A DNA stretch of 64,000 nt from contig MEHQ01003537.1 in assembly GCA_008828725.1 (NCBI GenBank), positions 446,243 to 510,242 of the forward strand, read 5' to 3'. The position numbers and the translations under genes were made by a program. How positions within the stretch are numbered: the first letter of the stretch is position 1; each line of letters opens with the position of its first letter. The stretch comes from Saccharina japonica (lineage: Eukaryota > Sar > Phaeophyceae > Laminariales > Laminariaceae). Positions 23,370 to 35,800 of the stretch are shown piece after piece. The notes under the pieces were generated by a model. It searched no databases, was not told the DNA's origin, and was given only the letters and a program-made list of their open reading frames with translations.

Positions 23370-23638
23370 TTCCTTGGAGAGAAGAGGACTTCTTGTGCAC
23401 CCCATCTATTACCGCAAAAAACAAAACACTACTATAAATATTTTTCCAAGTAAATTTGTCGACAACAACGTGGGTTACTTTTTGTTTGATAAGAATGGGT
23501 TATCAAGCTTGGTCGGGCCGACCGAGTCTCGATTCCGTGCGCGTGGTTGGCTCGTGCGATGCACACACACGCAATTTCTAAGCCTCCCCAAGACTCCCCA
23601 AGTGGAATTAAAACTATCGGTATGTTTTCTCTCTCTTA

Positions 23639-23688
<50 letters not shown>

Positions 23689-24062
23689 ACCCCCACCCGG
23701 ACCTCTCGCTGCGTAACGAACACGAAATGCCTTTCCTTCTCAGGTACAATGCCTTCTCGTACCTCGGATCCGACGGGCCCGATGTGGTGGACTCCGGACG
23801 GTCCCAGGACAACATCTTCAAGGGCAACACCTTCATCGGCGGCCAGGAGAGCCTCAAGATCAAGGAAGCCGACGGCACCCAGTTCATCGACAACAAGTTC
23901 GAGGACGCCTCGACGATCCGTTTCGACGACGCTACGGAGACCCTCATGTCGGGGAACACCGGCCTCGCCGGCGTCACGCTGAAGGTCGCGAACGGCGCCT
24001 GTTTCGACGAAGCTTCCGACGACTCTTCCGACGACGGCCTTGGCTACTCCCCCACTTGCTAG
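19594..24062 (+). CDS. ManC5-E: Mannuronan C-5-epimerase, copy 2 (divergent C-terminal half)
   Basis: Predicted secreted alginate epimerase of 503 aa. Exons are 19594-19938, 20420-20533, 21068-21277, 22133-22414, 22773-22851, 23106-23268 and 23744-24062, all with GT/AG borders and the same phases as the other copies. The signal peptide (residues 1-22), YGFDPHDDS and NNGYHGII motifs are intact. Exon 1 differs from copy 1 at about four residues (for example KPDCDSS, SSASAR, QIWENRGG). Exons 4-7 are the most divergent of the array: RRNKMHDN for RRNLMHDN, DNEVYNN for DNTVYNN, SKNTISGSS in exon 6, and many changes in exon 7. The C-terminus is six residues longer and acidic (SDDSSDDGLGYSPTC). Intron 3 is enlarged to 855 bp by unrelated sequence, a poly-C tract and an assembly gap. 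Intron 6 contains 45 C and a long CT repeat. Coding sequence looks intact, so this is probably a functional variant; whether its specificity differs is unknown. Confidence 0.9.
21358..22080. other. Extra sequence in intron 3 of copy 2
   Basis: Copy 2 intron 3 is 855 bp against 275 bp in copy 1. The added stretch begins with an AAAC repeat (21367-21391), includes a short tandem GATCTGCAT repeat (about 21571-21600), and ends in poly-C (21881-21962). I recognise no gene or transposon ends in it. Confidence 0.7.
21881..21962 (+). repeat. Poly-C tract containing an assembly gap
   Basis: Forty-eight C, then 19 N (21929-21947), then 15 C. The true length and any sequence within the gap are unknown. 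Confidence 0.97.
23325..23369 (+). repeat. Poly-C tract of 45 in intron 6 of copy 2
   Basis: Pure poly-C about 55 bp after the exon 6 donor. Confidence 0.95.
23642..23687 (+). repeat. CT dinucleotide repeat in intron 6 of copy 2
   Basis: About 23 CT units some 60 bp before the exon 7 acceptor, adding to an already pyrimidine-rich intron end. Confidence 0.95.
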
Positions 24063-25000
24063 TTTAGTTCTGGAGCTCAGCTTTTTTCTTTAGTACCTTG
24101 AGCGAGCTTAGCTACGTACGAAAGCGCCTTTTTTTTCAGTATTTTTTTTTAGTTTTGCTGGACGATGTTCCCCACAAATAGTCCCGCCGCCCCCTCTCTT
24201 TCAGTTGCTCCGTCTCGAAAGGGATGCGTGGTCAACGATGGTCAAATGACTTAAGGCGAGCAACAAATGAGTATGCCTCCCTCTCAGTTGGAAAACCCCC
24301 AGTCTTTTTGCTGTTCCGTGCAGGTTCGATGATGGTATCTCCGGCACCTTGGTGTGTCTTTTGAGTGGAGTTATGGGTGTGTTAATTGTGCTTGTTGAGT
24401 TTGGTTTTTGTGTTTTTTTAGTTGATTTGTGTTTTGGGGTTGGTTTGTGTTTTCGTGTGTGCTGCTTCTTCTTCTTCTTGCCCTGCATTGTTGTATTCCC
24501 CGTGTGTGCATTTTGTGGTTTCACGCACTCCCGTTCTTATTTTGGTGCCGAGGTTTAATACAGACGCGTGTGCTGAATGTTTTCGTTATATGGTTTTGAA
24601 AATCTGTGTTGTGTTTTTCCGTGTTTGTAATGTCTTTGCACGCGGCCCTAGTTTTTGTAGAGAGGTACATGACACGCACACGCGGTACACGGGGGGGTTG
24701 GGGGAATATTGAACCCCCCCCCCCCCCTGAGCCGTCCTTACGTAGCCACCGATTATGGTTTGTGGCGTTTTGCCCTTGGGGCGCTTTTTTGGCCACGGTA
24801 AGCACCACGAAGGCAGGAGACCTTGACCCCCCCCGCCTTGGCGGAGAGGAATCAATCAAGCGCCTTTTTTAAAATAGCTATCACCAAGGCTGTGGCGGTG
24901 TATGTACACACAGTGCGTTTTCATGGACCCGTGGTTTTGGTGAAGCGGGGATATGTGTTGTCCAATCGTACGAGAGCCTGTAGCTTTGGGGCAAACAGTA
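24063..25000. other. 3' flank of copy 2; no gene seen
   Basis: T-rich sequence with a short G/C run at 24693-24727 and a GCCTTGGCGGAGAGGAATC at 24834, a diverged form of the element found after the other copies. It ends at the MITE that marks the block junction. Confidence 0.6.
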
Positions 25001-25165
25001 CAGGACACCTAATAAGAAACAAGCTAACAAGAAAACCAGGCTGAGATTCGGAGGAAAACATAAGAAGTTCGGGAGTCGTTATCTTGAAATTAGTGCAGAA
25101 ATTGCCCTCTCTCAAATAAGAAATCCAGCCCGGACCAGATTTCCTGCTTCTTATTAGGTGTCCTG
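25001..25165. mobile_element. CAGGACACC-type MITE, complete
   Basis: A 165-bp element begins CAGGACACCTAATAAGAAAC and ends with the near-perfect inverse CTTCTTATTAGGTGTCCTG. Its interior is AT-rich and non-coding. Related copies in both orientations occur at 2847, 3548, 27896, 28601, 46660 and 59954, so this is a dispersed family. It straddles the junction between the two 25-kb blocks. Confidence 0.8.
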
Positions 25166-26999
25166 CACTATAGCGGATTGTAACACATGTCAATCGTAGT
25201 CCGGTGCATAAGCCCAGCTTGTAGTATATTATGGGCTCGCGCGAGAATACGATGCTTGTAAAGAAGCTTCTTCTGCGTGGGAGGAATTTTGCTTGAGATT
25301 GATGAGAGAGGTGGGTTTTGAAGGTTTCTGTAAAACCACGGGGGGGGAGTTGTGCTTGACGCAGAGGCATTTTTTTCGTGTTTTTGTGGTGCGGGTTTTG
25401 TTTTTAGTTGCGGCTTAAGACACCCCTTGGCGATTGCTTCACACTTTTCCAAGAAGAAAGAACAAGATGTTGGTATCATAGGTCTCTCTCGAAATAGTAG
25501 AGCTATAATCGCTTAGAGACGTATTCTACGTGCCTAATGGGTTCGCGTACGAGCCTGTCTGTGTTCTGTACCTGCTGTGTGCCTTTTTACCTGTGAAACA
25601 TTGAACGTTATTGCGTTATTGTAAGGTTATTGTATCGTGATTTCAGCGTGGCAAGTTTTTTTTCATGAAAGCGGCAGCGAAAGAGACGGGCGAGAAGGGC
25701 TTCATCTCTTCATCCTCTCGGCTTTTTTCTCGGAAAACACGTGCGTACGTATGATATCGTACATACCTTGATACACGTGCTGTAGCTATCCATAGCTTTT
25801 AACTCACAGCAGCAGTTGAATGTATTGTGCTACGCACAGCAGAAGAGTAGCAACACCCTGTTTCCGCTCTGCTTATGTTTTTGCAAGCCTCGCGTGGGGG
25901 GTTTTTATACCGCACGAACATGCTTCCCAGTGCATGGAACCTTTGGCTTGAGAAAAACGTCTGCTAGGGTTGTCATATTTCCCAAATAAATATGTATGTT
26001 CGTGTATGTTGGTTTTCATAGGGGGGGTGTGTGTCTGGGGGATCAAATCGTTAGCATTTGACCAGGTCGGTGTCCCAACTTTTTTGTGGATTCCATCGAG
26101 CAGGCCATTCGGGCCGTCCTCGTGAACAGATTTTTGGCCGACAGTCCAGTAGAACTGGAAGTGCGCGATTAGGTTTTGAGCGTGGTAGTGACGAACGCCA
26201 CGGTACGTAGGAGACCCATTACAGCATGGGCCGTATAATGCGTACGTATCTATTTTGCATATCGGGGGGGGGGGGGGTTATCATACAAAACACGCCAGAG
26301 CATATGGCGCACTCGAAACGGTACGTACTACTTCTGGCCTAGAATATAGTGATCGTTTGATGTTGACATCAATAGACCAAACGGGCATTACATTTCCGGT
26401 AATAATTAGTGGTACTACTGTTTGTTCTTCGTGCCCTCTAGTAGGATACGTACGTAGCTGTTTGTTGTTCTTGTCGTTGTCGTCGTTGTCGCGTCACGAA
26501 AAAGTAAGGAGAAGGGCATCAGCGATGTATCGTTTGTTGCGTGGATTGATTTGTTCGAAGTCGAATCGATTCGTTCAGCTTGTTCTTCGGGGCTTTCGTA
26601 AAAGAGGGCCTCCTCTGCTGCAACCCTATCTAATAATAGTAAAAAAACACACCCATTTTTGTCGGGGGTTTGTTGTTGAGTGTCGGGCAGTAATAAAGTA
26701 AGTACATCAGATCGAGGCTAACTGAGGCGCCCTATACTCCGAAGGGCGGATTTATCGGGCGGCTAATTGCCGTTTGCCCCCCCCGCGCGGGGTGGGACTA
26801 CTGATTGGTCGGTCGGTGTTTTTTCGGGCGCAACATGAATAATACATATTTCATCAAGGACTGCCATCAGTGATGTACATGTTTTTTTTTTTGCACCACG
26901 GGTTTCATCACAGTTTCAGTGGTTGCTATTAAACTCTTACCAAAGCCTGGAACGCATTTCTACGTTTTTTTAAAGAAATAAGAAATACACATCAACTAA

Positions 27000-27210
27000 G
27001 GGCCCGTTTTAACGAGTATGAAATAAATTCAAGTTGGAAAAAATAAAATTCAAATTCGCTTTTTATTGGTCAACACACGCACCAGCACCAAATATTATGC
27101 CCCAGGATCCTAATCTTTGGTGCTGGTGCGTGTGTTGACCAATGAAAAGCGGATTTGAATATATATTTTTTTCCAAATTGATTTGTTTTCTTCTTCGTTA
27201 AAACGGGCCC
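27000..27210. mobile_element. Palindromic TAA-flanked MITE (block duplicate)
   Basis: Same element at the matching position of the second block, with a few base differences in the right arm. Confidence 0.85.
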
Positions 27211-27895
27211 TAACTGTGAGATCGAGGAGGATTTGTTCGTCGAAACTCAACTTTCTTTCGCAAGCCGCGTACGATAATTCGATCGGGCTTATTATCATCA
27301 TTATGCCTTTTTTGTGATTTCTTCTCTTCTTCTACGTATCATATGTACGCGTGTCGTAAATTGTTTTTTTGTATTATTGGATCGGAGCCACCGGGTGTAA
27401 AGCTCACGCATTTTGCTACGCCTACCCAAACGCCAGGAAACACTTTAGTTCGCTTCTTGTTGTGTTGGCTTAATAAGTCGAACCTTTTCTGTCTTGAGTC
27501 GGAACCACAACCGACATCCATCTCCTCTGTAGGAAGGAGGGGTGACTCGGTGGCGCGTGTACGTTGAAGATTCTTCATCTACAAAGTGTAGTAAAGGACG
27601 TGCCATACATTTGATATGTGTTGCTTTTTTTTTCGAGAGTGTACCACCGTATATACTTCGTATATGCAGTCACTAATAGTAACACATCTTCTGCGCGCTC
27701 TCGTTATTTCTATGGGGCCCGCCTGTAAAATTTATATCGGTGTTATCCTAGCCCAGTTTTGACCCACGCACTCACTCGCTGGTGGCTTGAGGCATTATTA
27801 TCGTATGTATGATACGCACAGCAGCAGCAGTAGATCATCTGTATCCCACACCGACTGAAGAACGAAAAAAAAGGGAGTCATGAATGAAAACAGCA

Positions 27896-28068
27896 CAGGA
27901 CACCTAATAAGAAACAGGAACTATGATCCAGGTTGGATTTCTTCTTTGAGAGAGGGTGCTTTCTACACTACTTTCAAGATGACCTAAGATAACGACTCTC
28001 GGATTTCTTGCTCTTTCCTCAAGAACATCAGCCTGACGTTCTTAGTAGCCCGTTTCTTGTTACTATTA
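27896..28068. mobile_element. CAGGACACC-type MITE (block duplicate of 2847-3015)
   Basis: Same element at the same relative place in the second block, with the same degraded right end. Confidence 0.7.
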
Positions 28069-28173
28069 ATAAGTCCTTTACTGTAATGCTGGGGGAGACC
28101 TTCTTTGTACCTGGTGCACGTACGTGCAGTACAATTCAAACAACCTACCTTCCCTACTACTGTAGACGTGTCC

Positions 28174-28406
28174 TACGATAGAGGTGCACCATGTTTCTGC
28201 CTTCGGAGGGTGGTCAATTATTGAGGAGCTCTATACTATTAGTAAGTCAAAAACTGATTTTGGAGGGAAATTCAAGTGCTACCCGACGAATAATCCCAGG
28301 GCTTAAGTATAAAATAAACAATGTCAATATTGCAAAACGCAAGTACGGAATTCCGACGATCATTCAGGAAATAGTTCAGCCAAGAAGAAGTGATACCTTT
28401 ATCGTA
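28174..28406. mobile_element. TACGATAGAGG-type MITE (block duplicate of 3121-3353)
   Basis: Same element at offset 25,053 in the second block. Confidence 0.75.
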
Positions 28407-28600
28407 TGATACCACGCGTCCCTGTATTCGTGAGCTATACTACCTAATACAACGGGGGGGGCAGTGCAGGGCCGTTGAATGAAGTGGTCAACTACTATCT
28501 ACTACTTACTACTCCTGGACTGCACGCCGTATTTTCCGGCACACTCTGCAGCTTCGGGCTTTAACGGCGGGGAAACGACGAACCTCGTACAACAGCAGTA

Positions 28601-28791
28601 CAGGACGCCTACTACCAAGAAAAAATAGGAAAACCGGCCCACCAGGAAAACTGGCCCAGCCAGGCTGGGTTTCTTATTCTGTGAGAGGGTGATGTATACA
28701 CTATAATTCCAAGATAACCACCCTCGGATTTCTTATTAACATCTAAATATCAGCCTGGATTTCTTATTAGCTTGTTTATTATTTGGTGTAC
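28601..28791. mobile_element. CAGGACACC-type MITE (block duplicate of 3548-3738)
   Basis: Copy of the preceding element in the second block, at offset 25,053. Confidence 0.7.
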
Positions 28792-29110
28792 GTTATATGA
28801 CCTCGCACCTCTGTGGTAGAATTAAGTGACGATTTCAGCAAACGGCCACCGCACAGCCGCTGCTGCGTGATTGGGAGATGGTGGAAATTCTTGGTGCCCG
28901 CGTTGCAATGCCACAAGGAGGAGGCGGAGGAGTCGTGAGGCACGGGTGCAACACGATTATCCTATATCGTGCCCCTACGGCCTACCACAGCAGGCAGTAC
29001 TGCTGTGCTGTTGGGCGTTCTCACGCGCTGCTCTCGTAGATGGGGGTTTTATCATTGTTTTCGAGTTGTTTTGGCAGGTTTTTGTCGCTATCTTTGAAAA
29101 AGGGCATATG

Positions 29111-29470
29111 CATCAGGACAAGCAAGCACGAGCACCGCCAGCAGTTGCAGCACCACTACGACGACGACCACCACCACCACCACCACCAACAGTCTAGGAG
29201 AGAAGTGCAGTAGCACTGCTTGTGGTATATACCTGTACCGTAGCCCTCGAGTGCGCGGAAAGCGCGCACGAGTACGCGTGCTTCTGGCTTCTACATCAGC
29301 ACAAGCACGAGCACCGCCAGCAGTTGCAGCACCACTACGACGACGACCACCACCACCACCACCACCACCAGTCTAGAAGAGAAGTGTAGTAGCACTGCTT
29401 GTGGTATATACCTGTACCGTAGCCCTCGAGTGCGCGGAAAGCGCGTACGAGTACGTGTGCTTCTGGCTTC
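29111..29470 (+). repeat. 179-bp minisatellite, two units
   Basis: Second-block equivalent of 4058-4597 with one unit fewer, which accounts for the 179-base shift between the blocks. Confidence 0.9.
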
Positions 29471-30237
29471 TTCCTTTTTTCTGATTCGGCGGGACTGTCA
29501 GGAGCATGCTGTGAGAAATTTCCTGGAAAATTATTGTCGACAAAACGAGAGTTCTTCGGAGTTTCGTGTATGATATCATATGATACGAGCACGCTGACGA
29601 GTAGCGTACCGCTTTGTATGTACTCTGCTGTACTTGTACTCGTACACGGCGTACGTATGTATCTGAATACGTGCAACCTGAGCTGAAACGTATACCAGGT
29701 TCAGGGGTACGTATACATATGGAGGTGTGGAAAGAACGGTGACGGAGAACATTCTTTTGTTCTGCTCCAATATTATCACCTGCTCCTCCTACGGATACGT
29801 ATACATATTTTGCTAGAAAGTATCATACGTTATACTGGCTGTGTATGAAATACATCCAGAGAACGAACGAGGGATTTGACCACAAAATAGGCGGTGGAGG
29901 GGTGACACCACACATCAATCACATCACATATGTACCAGGTATACATGTGTCACGTGTACGTACCAGGTACATCTACCAGCAGAGTGGCACATATTCCAAG
30001 ATCTTTGCAGGACCTATCCACGAACTTGTCATCAATATTCTAGAGGAATAACACCCCGGCGGTAATGTGATTTTACAGTAGTTTCAGCATATATATATAG
30101 TGATGGGTGGGTGGATATACCACATTATATCCAGCTGGGGGCGGCACATCTCCTCCAATATTACTCCTAACATTATATAGATCAGCATCCTACTACTACT
30201 GCTGAACTATCATATATAACTGTCTGTGGTGGTGCCG

Positions 30238-30292
<55 letters not shown>
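30238..30292 (+). repeat. Poly-C tract of 55
   Basis: Longest uninterrupted homopolymer in the window, equivalent to 5374-5436. The GTGGTGGTGCC before it and TCACTCCACATCACTAC after it are shared with the first block. Confidence 0.95.
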
Positions 30293-30294
<2 letters not shown>

Positions 30295-30962
30295 ACTCCA
30301 CATCACTACTACACAACAACCTGTACACATCAGATCACAGCGCGTCTCGAGGCCATCGCCACTCTACAGCTACAACGACAACAGCCGTACTGCAGTTCTT
30401 ATCTACAAGAAGAGAAGAAGAACGAGTACGCCCCCCCTCTACCGTGGTCCTTCTGCGTCCTGTGTCCAGGGTCCGGCACGAGCTGCACAGAGACAGCCCT
30501 CTGCGTACGCGAGAGCGCTGCGTTGTTCTGCTGGTTGATGTGAGTGACATCGCGGTGCTGGTTTTTTTTTGTGTGTGCAGTGTGGAGATTACTGCTGTAA
30601 GGACCTGATTTCCACACACACGCGTGTTTTTCTTTTGACGTTTCGCTTCAGAGGTCGTATGTATGTAATTGCCGGCCACATCATCACTGCTGCTGCTGCT
30701 GTGCTGCAACATCGCACACCGAAAATACAGGCGCATCATATCTTCCGTCATGCTGGTATCGGTTGTCTGTGTGGTGTGCTGTGATACTGTAACCTGCTTC
30801 TATGTGTGTGGTGTGGAAGTGTCGCTTGTTTTGTTCTCTACAACAATAATAGCTGCGAAGAAGAAGAAGAAGAAGGTGCTTCATAAAAAATTGTCGGAAA
30901 CAACCTGGCTTTTATGACGATTGCACTGCAAGGCTTAGCTCTCTTTTATCTATACCTACTAC

Positions 30963-30980
30963 AGTAGCAGTAGTAGTAGC

Positions 30981-31058
<78 letters not shown>
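30963..31058 (+). repeat. AGT microsatellite (block duplicate)
   Basis: Same tract and nearly the same length in the second block. Confidence 0.95.
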
Positions 31059-31059
<1 letters not shown>

Positions 31060-31678
31060 TGTTCTTATCACAATATAGGCTAACTATTACTGCTGTGAGC
31101 TCGCCTGGCAGCTGGGGACTGCAGTGAATTGACCTGTACTCAGAAGTATTGCATGCCGCATGATACACCGACCGTGGATGTGTTAAAACACACCATACAT
31201 ACATACCTTGCTCGTGTGAAGGGTAAATATATAGCCCGGTATAACCTTCCTTAGGATGTGACTGCTCGGGAGCCAAGACACGGGATGATGTTGTTCACTA
31301 TCCTCCGCGCACTTTTGTTCTCATTTTGGTTTACGTTTTCACTGCGAAGCATTTATTTTATGGAGTTAATATTTTACAAAAATAAATGCCGTCAGATCTG
31401 TGGTGGTGAGTTCGACCGCGATTGAGTGATTTTGATGCTCAACTTTGCAAGCTGCGTGTTACATTGGGCGCGCTCGTTCTGTATGTGTTTGTACAGTACT
31501 ACTACTATGATATACTGTTGTTGTGCTCACATTAATTACATTAATTCGTCGCCAATAATTACATTATAGTCCTCGTCCACACAGCAGCAGTAGTACGAGT
31601 AGCAGTTCGAAACAATAACTTGATTTATGATTTGAGGAACTGCAAATTACAAACGCTCCTTCTCGGCACAGTCTGTCG

Positions 31679-31713
<35 letters not shown>
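31679..31713 (+). repeat. Poly-C tract (block duplicate)
   Basis: Equivalent of 6821-6855 upstream of copy 3. Confidence 0.9.
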
Positions 31714-31714
<1 letters not shown>

Positions 31715-31775
31715 CCAATCGTGAGAAGGAAGAACCAGAAGCACGTCTATTTACTGCTTAAACTATTACGGGAAA

Positions 31776-31884
31776 GGACCATAGTAAACACTAGTAAATA
31801 GGACCTACGGTGTACACTAAAGTCTATATATTTACCTATTTTTACCAACAATATTTGGTCCTATTTACTAGTATTTACTATGGC
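31776..31884. mobile_element. Small palindromic MITE (block duplicate)
   Basis: Same element at offset 24,858. Confidence 0.75.
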
Positions 31885-32854
31885 CCCCCGTATTACTGCA
31901 GTACTACATATAGTAGCCCACGGCATCAGCAAGGCGCCGATACACAGTTCCACCAACCGCACGAAAACGTGTGTCATTCTGGACCGAAATATAACCACCG
32001 TTTGATGTTGAAATCAGAGCGAAAACGGGTACTATGTTTCCGGTCAAAGTTGTACGGGGGCGAGTCGGGGTTGGCGCTATTTGGGTTAGGGATACCTAGC
32101 TTTCTAGAACATCACCCTCGTTTGGGGGACAAAAATACTTGGAATTAGAGTTGGGAAATTTGTTGCAGTATGCAATGGCAGGTCGGCCGAAGTAATAAAA
32201 AATGCCGTCGTGTGCAGACATATAGTCAACCACGTGGTATTTTCGTATTTTCCGATGTTCACTATGTAAAAAAAAAACACTTTCTGTAGGCCTCCGTCCT
32301 CTTTTCTTTGGTACTACCGTTGTACGTAACGTTTCGTCTCTTGGATGAAACGACCACAGCCACACACTAAACAGTAGTAAGAGCGCAGAATATGAGTTTC
32401 CGATTATACTATGAACGTTTCCGGCATCAGGGAATTCCTACTAAGTTGACTGGAGGGTTATGTGCGTCTTCGCTGCTTGCCATTTACTCGCAAGCGAACA
32501 CGACATTGCATGAAGCGGCAACCATTAACGCCAGTTGCAGTTAATTGCAAGTAGTAGCAGCAGAAGAGGAAGCAGTATCGCAGCACCCAGAAATATACTG
32601 CGACCTGTTCAATTCGCCGAGGTGTTTATTCAATGAATGTATGCTCCTTACACACATCGAATTCGATGACATAGACGGCGAGTCTCTCTATACCTGTGCC
32701 TCGGTTTCCCATATCCCATGTTTATTCGACGCCACTCGCAAATCTGCAGCACAAAACATTGCGCAAAAGCCTGACACAACCAAGCACCGCCTCCGCACCA
32801 CTCCTCCTCTTTTTCTGTGTGCAGATATTCACGTAGAGACACCGCCTTCTCAAG

Positions 32855-35800
32855 ATGTCGAAAGCCCTCGGGAAAATCGCGCTTCTGAGCATGCTCGCTC
32901 TCAAGCTAGCCGCCGCGGCAGACACCGCGTCGCCGAACGACCCCATCCCCAAGCCGGAGTGCGACTCGAGCCAAGCGGTGACGATCCGATACTCCTCCGG
33001 ATCCGCGCGGCTGTACCTCGAGTCCGGCGACGGCAGCACCCGCGGCGGCTGTGTGACGCTGAGGCAGATCTGGGAAGACCGGGGGGGTAAGGAGCCCTTG
33101 TACGCCGTCGACCCCGACAGCGGTGCCATCAGCGACACCGTGACGGGGACTTGGTTGCTCACGGAGGAGCTGTTCGTGGAAGACGGCATCACGCTGCAGG
33201 TAAGCTGGCTAAAAAAATATCTTGCCCACACATGGGTGTTGGTTCGGCAAGTGCTTGTGTCGACGCGTGCTACGATGGAGGTGTAGAGGTATACCTTTTT
33301 TTGGCTGAAACGTTTTCTGGATGACCTATTAAAGGTTAAAGGCTCCTTAACCCAAATTTGTCGGACTTTCATTCTTGTGTCGTCGTACTGTAGCAACATT
33401 TTTGATGATTCTGCTGAGGTCGTGGCATTGTTCAGCGGGTATCATGGCACTTTTGATTCTCCTCCAAAAATCATTTTTTTTAACGGTGACCTATATACTA
33501 CTACTGTAGTGTAGAGCTAATAAAGTTAGGAGCTCAGAAAAAAATATGGTGCACCTCTACCGTACCATGCGTTTGTCGAGAATTAGTGTATGTGTATCCA
33601 GGATCGAACTTGAACGACCCCATTGTTGCAGTATCTGAACTGACGTTTTTAAGGCCTCGATCGTCACTCGCAGTCGATGGCGCTCATCATCCGCCACTGG
33701 TTAAAATGGACCCATCCCGAAGGTCTACGGATTTCTCGTACGTTCCCCCGCACTGCCTTTGTCCGGAGTACGTGTAATAAATTGGTTAGATATTGTATGT
33801 CTTGCTCCAGATCACGGGAACTATTTCGTTCGATAATAAATCCCATCGACGGAATGAACCAAGTACGGGTATTGTTTTTTGTCCGATATTACCTCCCATC
33901 GACGGAACGAAGCAACCAATCATTTTCTGGCACTAATATCCCCGCGCCTTCTCCTTGTTTTGGGTCCTCAGGTGCACGGTACATCGGCCGGCGGCGATAC
34001 TGACGAGCTGCGTCTCCTCAGTACGAAGGACACCTTCATCAACCTGCGCGCTCACGGAGGAAGCCTGGACTTCTTGAGCACCAAGGTAAGACCTATACAA
34101 AATCCCAAATGCGTCGTTTCTGTGTACCTCACACATCAATCATACGTGTCCTGGTCTTGCTTTCAAAACGTGTACTTCATCCGAGTAGACTAGTTGCCAG
34201 CCGCGATACTGGCGATGACCCTCGTCACTGCCGAGCTCCCTTAAGGCATCGGACGTCACTCTCGCCTAGCGTCGGTGTGAGGTGTCGCTCATCGCCCACC
34301 TCGTTGTGCGCAGTCGCATTATATCGGTCCATTAAAACATCAGGGAGTGACTTTTTACATATTCCATGCATCTATTAATAGTTGGTAGGTTGTCGGGGAG
34401 CAGAAGGGCCCATCGCTTCCCGAACGTCGAAATGTATATGAATATATATATATATACTGTGGTTGGTTAGCTTTCTGCTTTCCGCCGTGCGCAATGCAAA
34501 AAAAACGCTTTAATTCAATAGGTTCGCTTTATCCTCCGAAGACTGCCCCTACTTCCTGCCTTCTCTGAACGGAGACAGAGGCTATTACCACCCCTAAAAT
34601 GTTATTGTGCGAATCGAAACCTGTCCCCGTGCTCCATGATATGAACAAACATGCCTCCTTCTGTGTTCGCTTTTGTCTATTGTGACCTACCAGGTGTTCT
34701 CCTGGGATAGCTCCACCAACGGCCCCGACGAAGACGAGACCGACGGAAGGTCGTACATCAGCGCCGTCTCGGAGAAGCTTGACGGCCAAACGTGCCTCGG
34801 CAGGGCCAAGAAAGAGATGGGAGAGGCGCGGATGGACATCGAGGACAGCGAGATGGGCTACCTCGGGTACCACGACAGCGAGAGCTACGGGCTCACGTGG
34901 AAGGTGCGTCATAGGAACCGTACACAGGCATGGGATGAGGAAGCGCGGTATGATACAATAGAGTACCTGTAGAACAAATTAATGTAACTCAACTGCAGCT
35001 GCAGTACTGTAGCTCTTCGATCGAAGGCGGCAGAATACGCCTTGTGTCAAATTTGGTACTCTACGGATCAGACCAATTGATGACGATGTGATGTTTCAAC
35101 ACTTCCAATCCCCGTCTCCTATATTACACCGGCCCTCAACCATCTTCTGATCCCATCAACCATCTGACTTTGATTCCAGGTCCGCGGGTTCTGCACGGAC
35201 AAGTCCAACCCCGAAGTGTTCGACGATTCCAACGTGTACGGCAACATCTACGACTCGGACATCCACCACATGAACTTCGGGGTCTACACGTACGGCCACC
35301 AGCAGGGAGACTGGAGGAGGAACCTCATGCACGACAACTCGGGCTACGGCTTTGACCCCCACGACGACAGCGACTTCCTGACCATCCACGACAACACGGT
35401 CTACAACAACGGGTACCACGGCATCATCGCCTCCAAGCGCTGCAACGGAGTGTCCATCCAGGTACGATTTATTTGTTTTACACCCTTTTGATACTCTGTA
35501 TCGCTGTCACTGATGCAACAGCCATCGTAAACCAGGGTATATCTCATCGTCTCACCAAGCATGATATAAGATCATAAGACACCAGTCTTTTTCGGTGCGC
35601 GCCAAGTCCTCTTTTCCTCTCCTCTTTTGTTTTTTTTTCTGTTGTGATATGTTGTTTGAACATACTGGTGTTAGTGTAGGAGGAGTCCAGTCAAGGAGCC
35701 AAACGGCGGATTTTGATGTCACTTTGTCCCACTGGATGAGTGCTTGTGTTGGGTATAATACTATCGATTGATTCCTCGAAGAGATGTCCACGACACTCCA

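Larger units (their letters stand above)
25166..32854. other. Spacer upstream of copy 3 (duplicate of 116-7995)
   Basis: It carries the same repeats as the first spacer and no convincing gene. Differences seen include one minisatellite unit fewer, an extra ACGT near 28121, a longer poly-C in place of poly-A/poly-C, and scattered substitutions. Confidence 0.7.

Noticed and set aside
23269-23982. 237-codon + strand open frame across intron 6 and exon 7 of copy 2
   Set aside because: It is poly-Pro from the poly-C tract, Ser/Leu from the CT repeat, and an out-of-frame reading of exon 7.
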